From Streptosporangium canum (GTDB lineage Bacteria; Actinomycetota; Actinomycetes; Streptosporangiales; Streptosporangiaceae): 64,000 nucleotides of DNA. Both the position numbers and the translations under genes were made by a program. Where the stretch lies: contig NZ_FOQY01000005.1 in NCBI RefSeq assembly GCF_900113865.1, positions 59,388-123,387 on the forward strand, written 5' to 3'. The notes below the pieces were generated by a model. The model worked only from the letters and a program-made list of their open reading frames with translations. It did not search any database and was not told the origin of the DNA. Below, one piece after another: positions 1 through 8,300 of the stretch. The number at the start of each line of letters is the position of its first letter. Positions within the stretch are counted from its first letter, which is position 1.

Positions 1-71
1 TTCACTGCCAGCACGCGCAAACTGACTCCTGGTGTCTGAGTGGTGTCACCAGGATATTGAGACGGTTTGGG

Positions 72-302
72 CTATCGCAAGTCCGACGTGTCGGAGTGCA
101 GCCGGATGCCCTGCAGCTTGCGCCGGGTGAGCAGCGCCGCCAGCGCGTGCCCGCCCTCGTGCGCGATCGTGATCAGACCCCGGGACAGCTGCCACGAGGC
201 GGACCACGTCACCACGGCCAGCGCCGCCAGCGCGGCCAGCAGCACGATCCACAGCGGCGGCCCCGCCTGGGGCGTGGTCAGAGTGACCCAGACCTCGGAC
301 AA
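72..302 (-). pseudogene. truncated M50-type zinc metallopeptidase
   Basis: The reading frame opens at a TTG (302) preceded by GGAG. It encodes one membrane segment (about residues 18-40) followed by HEGGH, the HExxH zinc motif of M50-type membrane metallopeptidases (residues 49-53). The family-like text continues as far as IRLHSDTSDLR and then meets a TAG stop, giving only 76 residues where such proteins usually have more than 200. The rest of the core, including the third zinc ligand, is absent and the DNA beyond it (1-71) does not continue the frame. A 7-bp inverted repeat (28-34 and 47-53) lies just past the break. I infer a 3'-deleted, probably inactive gene. Confidence 0.6.
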
Positions 303-370
303 CGATCACTTCTCCTTCACGGCGTCGGAGCAAAGCGTCCCATGACATCCGGTGTGCTGGCGATAAAGTC

Positions 371-916
371 GTGGATGTGCAGAGCATCATTCCGGAACCG
401 GTCGACGCCGACGTCCCCGCCTGGTGGCGAGGTCTGGGCCTGCCGGGTCTGGCGGACGTGCACGTCCACTTCCTGCCCGAGCGCATGGAGCGCCGGGTCT
501 GGCACCACTTCGAGAACGGCGGACCGCTGATGGGGGCGGGGTGGCCGATCCACTACCGGATGCCCGTGGAGGAGCGGGTCGCGCGCCTCGGCATGCCGGA
601 GTACGAGGAGTTCTTCGGGATGGCGGAGACCTTCGCGAACGTACGGCTCGACACCACGATGACCTTCACCGACTTCGCCGAGCGCCGCATGCCGTTCCCC
701 GCTCGCCTCGGGCCGCGGCTGCGTGACCTCGGCCTGGCGGGTAAGGTCCTGCTCGGCAGCGACTTCCCGAACATCCCCCACCCCTACGCACACCAGATCC
801 ACGCGCTGAACCGCCTCGGCCTCGGCGAGGACTGGCTGCGGGCGGTGTGCTGGGACAGCGCCGCCGATCTGCTTGGTCTTTCTCCCGATGACACCCGGTC
901 GCCGGGAGAACGATGA
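371..916 (+). pseudogene. amidohydrolase family gene with an internal in-frame deletion
   Basis: The 181-residue product has the two ends of an amidohydrolase-2 type TIM-barrel enzyme. The metal-binding HxH is at residues 31-33 (DVHVHF), and the C-terminal GSDFPNIPHPY carries the late conserved Asp. Family members are about 290-300 residues. Here the text jumps at about residue 73-74 (VEERVARL then GMPEYEEFF, around base 590), so roughly 110-120 residues of the barrel with the middle histidine ligands are missing while the frame stays open. The start is a GTG at 371 without a clear ribosome site. I call it a probable pseudogene; a tiny novel protein cannot be excluded. Confidence 0.6.
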
Positions 917-929
917 TCGGGGGACCCGC

Positions 930-1406
930 GTGAACGACCAGAACGCCGTGCTCATCAGGACTTTCTACGACGCCTTCGGACGCTGTGACCCCGACGCGAT
1001 GGAGCGCTGCTACCACCCCGAGGTCACGTTCGGTGACCCCGTCTTCCAGGAGCTGGAGGGCCGCGACAGGGTCATGGGCATGTGGCGGATGCTGCTCGGC
1101 CGCAACCGTGACATCGGGGTGGCCGTCCGGGACGTCAGCGCGCGCGACCACGACGGCTCGGCGCACTGGACGGCCCGTTACACCTTCGGCAGGACGGGCA
1201 GGGAGGTCGTCAACGAGATCGACGCGCTGTTCCGGTTCGAGGGCGGCCTGATCATCCGGCACCACGACGAGTTCGACTTCAAGCACTGGTCCAAGATGGC
1301 CCTGGGCCGGCCGGTGGGGCTCTTCTTCGGCTGGACCCCGATGTTCCGGGCGACGATCCGGGGTAGGGCGATGCGGTCGCTGGAGGAGTTCATGAACGTC
1401 GGATGA
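930..1406 (+). CDS. SnoaL-like / NTF2-fold protein
   Basis: The 158-residue product has the length and pattern of the SnoaL-like NTF2 superfamily: N-terminal helix (IRTFYDAFGRCDPDAMERCYHPEV), then DPVFxELxGRDRVMGMWRML and a C-terminal curved sheet (INEIDALFRFEGGLIIRHHDEFD). Such cone-shaped folds serve as cyclases, isomerases or ligand binders, so the reaction is open. I chose the GTG at 930 because GGGGGA sits 6-11 bases upstream and because homology-like text begins there; the open frame extends further 5'. It starts 13 bases after the damaged amidohydrolase and ends 10 bases before corA, so co-transcription is likely. Confidence 0.8.
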   Translation: MNDQNAVLIRTFYDAFGRCDPDAMERCYHPEVTFGDPVFQELEGRDRVMGMWRMLLGRNRDIGVAVRDVSARDHDGSAHWTARYTFGRTGREVVNEIDALFRFEGGLIIRHHDEFDFKHWSKMALGRPVGLFFGWTPMFRATIRGRAMRSLEEFMNVG

Positions 1407-1416
1407 GGAGTGGGAC

Positions 1417-2559
1417 GTGGCTGATCGGCGGATGAGGGGCGTGCGGAGCCTGATGCGCGGGCGTTCCGGAGCGGTGCGGGACTCTCCCGAACGGTCGATG
1501 GACCCGCGCTCCGCCGGCGACGAGCCGCCTTCGCCCCGGTCGCACGTCATCGACAACGCGATCTACGTGAACGGGCGGCGGACGGCCACCCCCGGATCGC
1601 TGCCCGAGGCGTTCGAGTGCCTGAAGAACACCCCCGACAGCATGGCCTGGATCGGCTTCTACCGGCCCGAGGACGCGGTGATCCTCAACGTCGCGGAGGA
1701 GTTCGACCTGCACGAACTGGCGGTCGAGGACGCCATCGTCGCCCATCAGCGGCCCAAGGCCGACCGCTACGAGGACACGCTGTTCGTGGTGCTCCGCCCG
1801 GCCAGATACGTCGACGAGGCCGAAGAGGTCGACTTCGGCGAGCTGCACCTCTTCGTCGGCCGGAACTTCGTGATCACCGTACGGCACAGCGAGGCCCCCG
1901 ACCTGTCCCAGGTCCGCCGGCGCATGGAGGGCGATCCCGAGCTGCTCGGCCAGGGCCCGCAGGCGGTGCTCTACGCCATCATGGACGCGGTCGTGGACGG
2001 CTACGCCCCGGTCGTCGCGGGCCTGCAGAACGACATCGACGAGATCGAGGTCCAGGTCTTCGGCAACGAGCCCGGCGTCTCCCGCCGCATCTACGAGCTC
2101 TCGCGCGAGGTGATCGAGTTCCAGCGGGCCACGGGGCCGCTGCTCGGCATGATCGAGGGATTCATCGCGGGGGCGGCCAAGTACGGGGTGGACCAGGAGC
2201 TGCAGAGATACCTGCGCGACGTCGCCGACCACGCGATCACCGTGGCGGAGCGGGTCAGCGGCTTCCGCCAGATGCTTCACGACATCCTCGTGGTCAACTC
2301 GACCATGGTCGCCCAGGCCCAGAACGAGCACATGACCAATCTCACCGAGGCCAGCAACGCCCAGAACGAGGAGGTCAAGAAGATCTCCGCCTGGGCCGCC
2401 ATCCTGTTCGCCCCCACCCTCGTCGGCACCATCTACGGCATGAACTTCGACGACATGCCCGAGATCCACTGGGATCTGGGCTACCCGTTCGCGGTGCTGC
2501 TGATGGCGGGCGTCTGCACGACCCTCTACGTGGTGTTCAAGCGCCGGGACTGGCTGTAG
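1417..2559 (+). CDS. corA: CorA family magnesium/cobalt channel
   Basis: The 380-residue protein has the CorA layout: a large cytoplasmic N-terminal domain, a long stalk helix, and two C-terminal membrane segments (about 318-338 and 348-370). The signature YGMN motif lies between them (GTIYGMNFDDMPE), forming the periplasmic mouth of the pentameric Mg2+ pore. The first 40 residues are extra, basic and probably disordered. A GAGGAG sits just before the GTG start. It follows the SnoaL-like gene with a 10-base gap. A strong hairpin about 175 bases downstream (2734-2769) is the likely shared terminator with the gene arriving from the other strand. Confidence 0.92.
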   Translation: MADRRMRGVRSLMRGRSGAVRDSPERSMDPRSAGDEPPSPRSHVIDNAIYVNGRRTATPGSLPEAFECLKNTPDSMAWIGFYRPEDAVILNVAEEFDLHELAVEDAIVAHQRPKADRYEDTLFVVLRPARYVDEAEEVDFGELHLFVGRNFVITVRHSEAPDLSQVRRRMEGDPELLGQGPQAVLYAIMDAVVDGYAPVVAGLQNDIDEIEVQVFGNEPGVSRRIYELSREVIEFQRATGPLLGMIEGFIAGAAKYGVDQELQRYLRDVADHAITVAERVSGFRQMLHDILVVNSTMVAQAQNEHMTNLTEASNAQNEEVKKISAWAAILFAPTLVGTIYGMNFDDMPEIHWDLGYPFAVLLMAGVCTTLYVVFKRRDWL

Positions 2560-2733
2560 GCCTCCGCCGGGCCGTGGGTTCCGTCCGGGCGCGGGCCTGG
2601 GCTCCTCCCGCGTCCGCCGCGCACGCCGTCACTCAGGACACGCGCACGCCGTCACCCATGAGAACGGTGAATCGCAAAAATGCAAATACTGCATTTAGCT
2701 GTATTGCGGGCAGTCGGCGCTCTGTCGGCGAAT

Positions 2734-2769
2734 GAAATGCCCTGGAATGCGATATGTCCAGGGCATTTC
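2734..2769. terminator. bidirectional terminator hairpin
   Basis: A perfect 13-bp inverted repeat (2734-2746 and 2757-2769) with a 10-base loop lies between the convergent corA gene and the four-repeat protein gene. A smaller AT-rich hairpin (arms 2678-2684 and 2690-2696) lies on the corA side. The rest of the 2560-2816 interval shows nothing else. Confidence 0.65.
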
Positions 2770-2816
2770 CGGGTCGCGCGGAGGGGTCTCATCGGACGCT
2801 CCTGACAGGAAGGCGG

Positions 2817-3506
2817 CTACCGCGTCTGGAAGTAGAAGCGGTAGTCGGTGCCGTCGTGCAACATCGCCACCCGGCCGGTGTCGCTGGTGTCGGGGAAGTC
2901 CTTCAGATTGAGCTGGGGAATCGAGTTGTGGCCGTACTGGTATTCCGCCGCGTCGCCGTTCCACGAGCCCTGGGAGATCCTGTCGTCGCACCCGTAATGG
3001 AAGGCGTAGATCCGGTAGGCGGTGCCGTCGTGCAGCATCGACCAGCGCGACCAGTCGGTGTCGGGCGGGAAGCCGGTGACCCGCAGGGCGGGGGCGTGCT
3101 CGCCGTAGGACCACTGGTAGGTCGCCGTGCCCGGCACCCAGACGAACTGGTACAGGGTGCCGGGGTCACCGAGCCTGTGCAGGTAGGCGTGGTAGGCCCC
3201 GCCGCTGTGCAGGAGCGAGACGCTGCCGCTGTCGGCGTCCGCCGGCACGCCCGTCAGCGTGAGCACCGGGATCGAGTGGTAGCCGTAGGCGTACGACGTG
3301 CCGTCCCAGGCGAACTGGTACAGCGTGTCGCGGCTGCTGCCTCGGAAGGCGTACAGGCGGTAGAGGGTGCCGTCGTGCAGCACTGACCAGCGCCGGAAGT
3401 TGGCGTCGGCGGGGGCGCCGGTGATCGGGAGGTTGGGGAGCGAGTTGTAGCCGTAGTGGTAATTGTCGCTGCCGGGAACCCAAGCTCCCTGATTGACGGA
3501 AACCAT
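2817..3506 (-). CDS. four-repeat protein of unknown function
   Basis: I do not recognise this 229-residue protein. It is built from four units of about 55-58 residues (about 9-65, 67-122, 123-180, 182-229, the last shorter). Each shows an aromatic run Y-x-Y-G-Y/H-N-S-x-P-x-L, then TG-x-P-x-D, then S-x-LHDG-x-x-YR-x-Y-x-F, then LYQF. Such regular aromatic beta-rich units suggest a repeat fold such as a propeller or beta-prism, but that is inference. There is no signal peptide, no membrane segment and only one cysteine. ATG (3506) is preceded by GGAGGG, and that ribosome site is part of a duplicated leader. It stands alone, convergent with corA. Confidence 0.75.
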   Translation of the reverse strand: MVSVNQGAWVPGSDNYHYGYNSLPNLPITGAPADANFRRWSVLHDGTLYRLYAFRGSSRDTLYQFAWDGTSYAYGYHSIPVLTLTGVPADADSGSVSLLHSGGAYHAYLHRLGDPGTLYQFVWVPGTATYQWSYGEHAPALRVTGFPPDTDWSRWSMLHDGTAYRIYAFHYGCDDRISQGSWNGDAAEYQYGHNSIPQLNLKDFPDTSDTGRVAMLHDGTDYRFYFQTR

Positions 3507-3552
3507 CGACCGACCCTCCGTGTGTGAAATAAAACGACCGACCCTCCATGTG
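3507..3552 (-). repeat. direct repeat containing a duplicated ribosome-binding site
   Basis: Two 18-bp copies (3507-3524 and 3535-3552) match at 17 of 18 positions. On the minus strand each contains GGAGGGTCGGTCG; the proximal copy is followed immediately by the ATG of the four-repeat protein, the distal copy by a T-run. This is a duplication of the gene's translation-initiation leader with a 28-bp period. The remaining interval 3553-3724 is relatively AT-rich and holds no gene. Confidence 0.8.
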
Positions 3553-3724
3553 CTTCGTCATGAAACAGTAAATCAATCTGTTGATTTTTTGGGTTGAATC
3601 ATTCCGGGTTTCCCGGAGGTCCTCGACCGTTCCGGCGTCGGCGGCGAGTTTGGCGGCCAAAAGTGACCGTTCGGATATTTCCGAAATATGAGGCATGGGG
3701 GGCGGCAAGCCCGGCCGTGAGATC

Positions 3725-4033
3725 TCAGCCGGGCAGGACCGAGAGGCCGGACTGGGCGACGATGGCCTGGAGGGCGGCGACGTGGGCGGTGTAGGCCGCG
3801 CGCCCTTCGCGGGTGAGGCTGAACCACGTCCTCGGGCGCTTGCCGACGTGTCCCTTGCGGATCTTCACGTAGCCGGCCGCCTCCAGGGCGCTCGCGTGCT
3901 TGGACAGCACCGAGTCGCTGATGTCCAGGTTGTCGCGTACGAAGGCGAACTCGGCCTCGTCGGCGGCCGCCAGCAGCGAGACGATCTGCAGCCGGGTCGG
4001 CGCGTGGATCACCGGGTTGAGCTGCGGCGTCAT
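3725..4033 (-). CDS. winged-helix transcriptional regulator, MarR/ArsR-like single domain
   Basis: This 102-residue protein is a compact winged helix: helices over IHAPTRLQIVSLLAAA, EFAFVRDNLDISDSVLSKHASALEAAGYV (recognition region) and a basic wing (KIRKGHVGKRPRTWFSLT). It matches the short one-domain repressors that accompany small membrane proteins in actinobacteria. Its ATG overlaps the stop of the upstream membrane-protein gene by four bases (ATGA), so the two are translated together. The natural operator is the inverted repeat at 4539-4567 in front of the pair, implying autoregulation. The ligand or signal is unknown. Confidence 0.82.
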   Translation of the reverse strand: MTPQLNPVIHAPTRLQIVSLLAAADEAEFAFVRDNLDISDSVLSKHASALEAAGYVKIRKGHVGKRPRTWFSLTREGRAAYTAHVAALQAIVAQSGLSVLPG

Positions 4034-4515
4034 CGCTGCGTCGTCCCTGCCCTGCGAGCGGTCCGGGTGGACATCCACCGGGCCAGGAGGGGGGCGGTGA
4101 CCGCCGCGACCGCGGTCATGATCACGCCCATGAGGGTGCGCGGGTAGGCGATGTCGGTCCCCGTGAACCACCACGCCAGCGCGGCGCCCCCGGCGCCGGT
4201 GGCGATCATCCAGGCCGCGAAGCCGGCCCACGCCCATGGATCCACCACGGAGGGGTGAGGGCGCAGGTTCGCGTTCCGGACGTCTCTCACGAACTTGAGC
4301 ACGGCGACGGCGAGGCCGGCCGTCAGGGCCGGCACGGCGATCCAGAGCCACCGCGCGGGCGTGACCTCGGTGACGAACTGCATGCCGGTGACGAAGAGCC
4401 AGACCGCCACCGGGTACCAGGCAGGGAACATCGGCGGTGCGGAGCGAAGGGCTCGGTGCTGCGTCTCGTGGACCTGGGCCAGCGTCCGCGCGGCGTCTTC
4501 GGGGGTGATGTGCAT
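4030..4515 (-). CDS. four-helix membrane protein paired with winged-helix regulator
   Basis: The 161-residue protein has a soluble start (HITPEDAARTLAQVHETQHRAL) followed by four hydrophobic segments: roughly 32-50, 55-74, 93-112 and 122-142. There is a basic tail (ARWMSTRTARRAG). I know no defined activity; similar proteins recur next to one-domain winged-helix regulators. It is the first gene of a two-gene operon and shares ATGA with the regulator. Its ATG lies about 24 bases downstream of the operator repeat. Confidence 0.75.
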   Translation of the reverse strand: MHITPEDAARTLAQVHETQHRALRSAPPMFPAWYPVAVWLFVTGMQFVTEVTPARWLWIAVPALTAGLAVAVLKFVRDVRNANLRPHPSVVDPWAWAGFAAWMIATGAGGAALAWWFTGTDIAYPRTLMGVIMTAVAAVTAPLLARWMSTRTARRAGTTQR

Positions 4516-4538
4516 GATCTACTCCCTAGTTCTTTCCT

Positions 4539-4567
4539 GATTGGAAAGTACTTTCTACTTTCCAATC
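4539..4567. promoter_or_regulatory. candidate operator with three GGAAAGTA-type half sites
   Basis: A perfect 12-bp inverted repeat (4539-4550 GATTGGAAAGTA; 4556-4567 its reverse complement) with a 5-base spacer also contains a second, nested 12-bp palindrome (GAAAGTACTTTC, 4544-4555). It lies just upstream of the membrane-protein/regulator operon and about 125 bases before the divergent TetR gene. By position it is the likely binding site of the winged-helix regulator. Confidence 0.7.
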
Positions 4568-4692
4568 CGTCAAGTATTTTCCAGGGCTACCCCGTTCGAG
4601 AGTGCCGCCGATTTGCACATCGTTGAGCAATTTGGTTAACTGCACAGCAGTGTGCAAATACCGATATATGGGCAGTTGAAGGGGGTAGTCGC

Positions 4693-5322
4693 ATGGCCGT
4701 CCTGGACACGGTCGCCACGGGCGGTGCCCGGGCGCGGTCGAACAGGCTGCGCATCCTGGCGGTCGCCGCACAGGAGCTGAGCCGTAACCCCCAGGCGAGC
4801 ATGGACGACGTCGCCCGCGCGGCGGGGGTCGTCCGGCGCACGCTCTACGGGCACTTCCCCAGCCGGGACGCCCTGATCGACGGCATCGCCCAGCAGGCGG
4901 CGCGCGAGGTCACCGAGGCCTTCCACCGCGGCCAGGCCGACGCCGACTCGCCCGACGAGGCGATGGCCCGCTTCACGCTGGCCGTCTGGGAGGTCGGCGA
5001 CCGCTACCGGCTGCTCATCGCACTGGCCCAGCGGAACCTGACCAGCGCCGGGATCCACGAGCTGCTCCGTCCCGTCCGGGAGAAGGCCGCCGAGCTGCTG
5101 GAGAACGGGCAGCGGCTCGGCGTGTTCAGCGACCACCTGCCGGCGCCGGCGCTGTCCTACGCCGTGGAGTCGATGACGCTGGGACTGCTCCAGGCGGTGA
5201 ACGACGGGGCCTGGGAGAACGGCGGCGCCGTGGCCGCGGCGACCGCGTGCCTCATCGCGGCGGGCGTACCGGCCGGCCGGGCGGCCTCGGTGGCGGAGCG
5301 GATCGCCGCGGCCCGGGCGTGA
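4693..5322 (+). CDS. TetR family transcriptional regulator
   Basis: The 209-residue protein has the standard N-terminal TetR helix-turn-helix: RILAVAAQELSRNP, then SMDDVARAAGVVRRTLYGHFPSRDALIDGI. The ligand-binding C-terminal domain is all-helical. The ATG at 4693 follows a GGGGG-type ribosome site. It lies 70 bases upstream of, and in the same direction as, the P450-reductase fusion. Known CYP102 genes are often paired with a TetR repressor (BM3R1 in Bacillus), so fatty-acid-responsive control of the neighbour is a reasonable inference. Confidence 0.88.
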   Translation: MAVLDTVATGGARARSNRLRILAVAAQELSRNPQASMDDVARAAGVVRRTLYGHFPSRDALIDGIAQQAAREVTEAFHRGQADADSPDEAMARFTLAVWEVGDRYRLLIALAQRNLTSAGIHELLRPVREKAAELLENGQRLGVFSDHLPAPALSYAVESMTLGLLQAVNDGAWENGGAVAAATACLIAAGVPAGRAASVAERIAAARA

Positions 5323-5392
5323 GCGCGGCCGGCGTCCCCGTGACGTCGCCGCACCGATCACCACCACTTCTTTCCGGGGGAGAGAAACAGAC

Positions 5393-8300
5393 ATGACCGA
5401 CCACGCCGGATCCACCAGGATCCCCCAGCCTCCGATGCGCCCCATCGTCGGCAACGCGCTCGAGATCGACTCCGACGCGCCGGTGCAGAGCATGATGAGG
5501 CTCGCCGCCGACCTGGGGCCCGTCTTCCGCATGAGCGTCCCCGGGAGGGAGATGCTCATCCTGAGCTCGCGCGAGCTGGTGGCGGAGGCCTGTGACGAGT
5601 CGCGCTTCGACAAGCACGTGCACGGGCCGCTGGAGCACATCCGCGACTTCGCCGGAGACGGGCTGTTCACCGCCTACGGAGAGGAGCCCAACTGGGCCAG
5701 GGCCCACCGGATCCTGATGCCGGCGTTCGGCCCCGCCGCGATGCGGAACTACTTCGACGACATGATCGACATCGCCGACCAGATGCTGACCAAGTGGGAG
5801 CGCCTGGGCGCCGACCAGGACATCGACGTGGCCGACAACATGACCCGCCTGACGCTCGACACGATCGCGCTCAGCGGGTTCGGCTACCGCTTCAACTCCT
5901 TCTACCAGCGGGAGATGCACCCCTTCATCGACGCGATGGTCCGGGCCCTCAGCGAGGCGGGGGGCCGGTCCCGGCGCGTGCCGCTGCAGAACAAGCTCAT
6001 GTTCGTCAGCCGGCGGCAGTACGAGGCCGACGCCGCGCTCATGCACGACGTCTGCGACGAGCTCATCGCCCGGCGCAGGCAGGCCGATCCCGGCGAGGCC
6101 CCGCGCGACCTGCTCGGCCTGATGCTCAGCGCCGCCGACCCCAGGACGGGGGAGCGGCTCGACGACGCCAACATCAGAAACCAGCTCGTCACCTTCCTGA
6201 TCGCCGGGCACGAGACGACGAGCGGCCTGCTGTCGTTCGCCGTCCACCTGCTGCTGGACAACCCCGACGTCCTCCGCCACGCCCGCGACGAGGTCGACCG
6301 CGTGCTCGGCGCGGAGACGCCGCGCTTCGAGCACCTCTCCCAGCTCGGCTCCATCGACCAGATCCTGCGCGAGACGCTCCGGCTGTACCCGACCGCGCCG
6401 GCGTTCGCCGTACACGCCAAACACGACACGGTGCTCGCCGAGCGCTACCCGCTCAAGAAGGGCGACGTGCTGTTCGTGCTCACGCCCTCCCTGCACCGTG
6501 ACCCCTCCGTGTGGGCCGAGCCCGAGCGGTTCGACCCCGCCCGGTTCGCGCCGGGCGCCCGGGAGAACCTCCCCGACAAGGCGTGGCTGCCGTTCGGCAA
6601 CGGCAGCCGCTCCTGCATCGGGCGGGCGTTCGCGCTCCAGGAGGCGACGCTGGTGCTGTCGATGCTGCTGCAGCGGTTCGAGTTCTGGACACCGCGGCCG
6701 TACGACCTCAAGGTCAAGGAGACGCTGACCCTCAAGCCCGAGGGGCTGCGCATCCGCGCCCGTGTCCGGCAGGCCGTCGAACGGCCGGCCCCCGCGCCCG
6801 AGCCGTCGGCCCCGCCGCAGGACAGGCCGGTCACCGCGCACGGCACCCCGCTGCTGCTGCTGTACGGCTCCAACTCCGGCGCGTCCGAGGCGTTCGCCCG
6901 GCGCGTCGCGGGTGACGGCGCCGCCCGGGGATACACCGTCCGGGTGGCCCCGCTCGACGAGCACGTGGGCAGACTCCCCGCCGAGGGGGCGGTAGTCGTC
7001 GTGACCGCCTCCTACAACGGCCGGCCGCCGGACAACGCGCGCGACTTCGTCGCCTGGCTCTCCGACGTCCCGCCGGGCGCGCTGGAGGGCGTACGGTACG
7101 CCGTCTTCGGGTGCGGCAGCCGCGACTGGCTGTCCACCTACCAGGCCGTCCCCACCATGATCGACGAGAGGCTCCGCGACGCCGGCGCCCAGCGGGTCGT
7201 CGCCCGGGGCGAGGCGGACGCCGGCGGCGACTTCTTCGGCGACTTCGAACGCTGGTACGCCCCGTTCTGGGAGAGGCTCGGCGAGAGCCTCGGCGTCAAG
7301 GAGGGCGAGGTCGAGACCGGCCCGCTGTACGAGGTCGAGGTGATCCCCTCGCCGAGCGCCGAGCTGGTGGCGCAGAACCGGCTCGGGCTGGCCACCGTCG
7401 TGGAGAACCGGGAGCTGGTCGACGTGGGATCCCCTCTGGGGCGCTCCAAGCGGCACATCGAGTTCGCCCTTCCCGAGGGCACGACCTACCAGACCGGCGA
7501 CTACCTCACCGTCCTTCCCGAGAACCATCCCGAGCTGGTCGAGCGGGCGGCCCGGCGGTTCGGGATCCAGGCCGACGCCGCCGTCGTCCTGCACTCCAGC
7601 CGGGGCGCCATGGCCGCGTCGCTGCCGACCGGGCAGCCCCTCTCCGTGCGGGAACTCCTCGGCCACCACGTCGAGCTGTCGGCTCCGGCGACGCGCAAGG
7701 ACCTCGAACGGCTCGCGGAGCACGCCCAGTGCCCGCCGGACCGCGTCCGCCTGTCGGCCCTGGCCGGCGACCCCGGACGGCACCGGCAGGAGATCCTGGA
7801 CAAGCGGGTGAGCGTGCTCGACCTGCTCGACACCTACCCCTCGCTCGACATGCCCTTCGGGGAGTTCCTGGACATGCTGCCCGCGATGAGGGTCCGGCAG
7901 TACTCCATCTCGTCGTCTCCGCGCTGGAACCCGGCGCACTGCACCCTGACGGTGGGCGTGGTGGACGCCCCCGCCCTGTCCGGCGTGGGCAGGTTCCGCG
8001 GCATCTCGTCCACCTACCTCGCCCGGCTGCGCCCGGGAGACCGGGTGCCGGTCGCCGTCCGGCGGCCGAACGTCCCGTTCCAGCCTCCGGCCTCGAACGA
8101 CACGCCGGTCATCATGATCGCCGCCGGCACCGGGATCGCGCCCTTCCGCGGCTTCGTCCAGGATCGGGCCCTGCGGAAGGCGGCCGGCGAGCCGGTCGGG
8201 GAGACGCTGCTGTTCTTCGGCTGCGACCACCCCGACGTGGACTTCCTCTACCGCGAGGAGCTGGCACGGTGGGAGGCCGACGGCGTGGTCCGGGTGCTGC

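Noticed and set aside
3166..3708. A 180-codon minus-strand frame overlapping the four-repeat gene start
   Set aside because: It is out of frame with the repeat protein, shows no family text, and the repeat gene has its own ribosome site and ATG.
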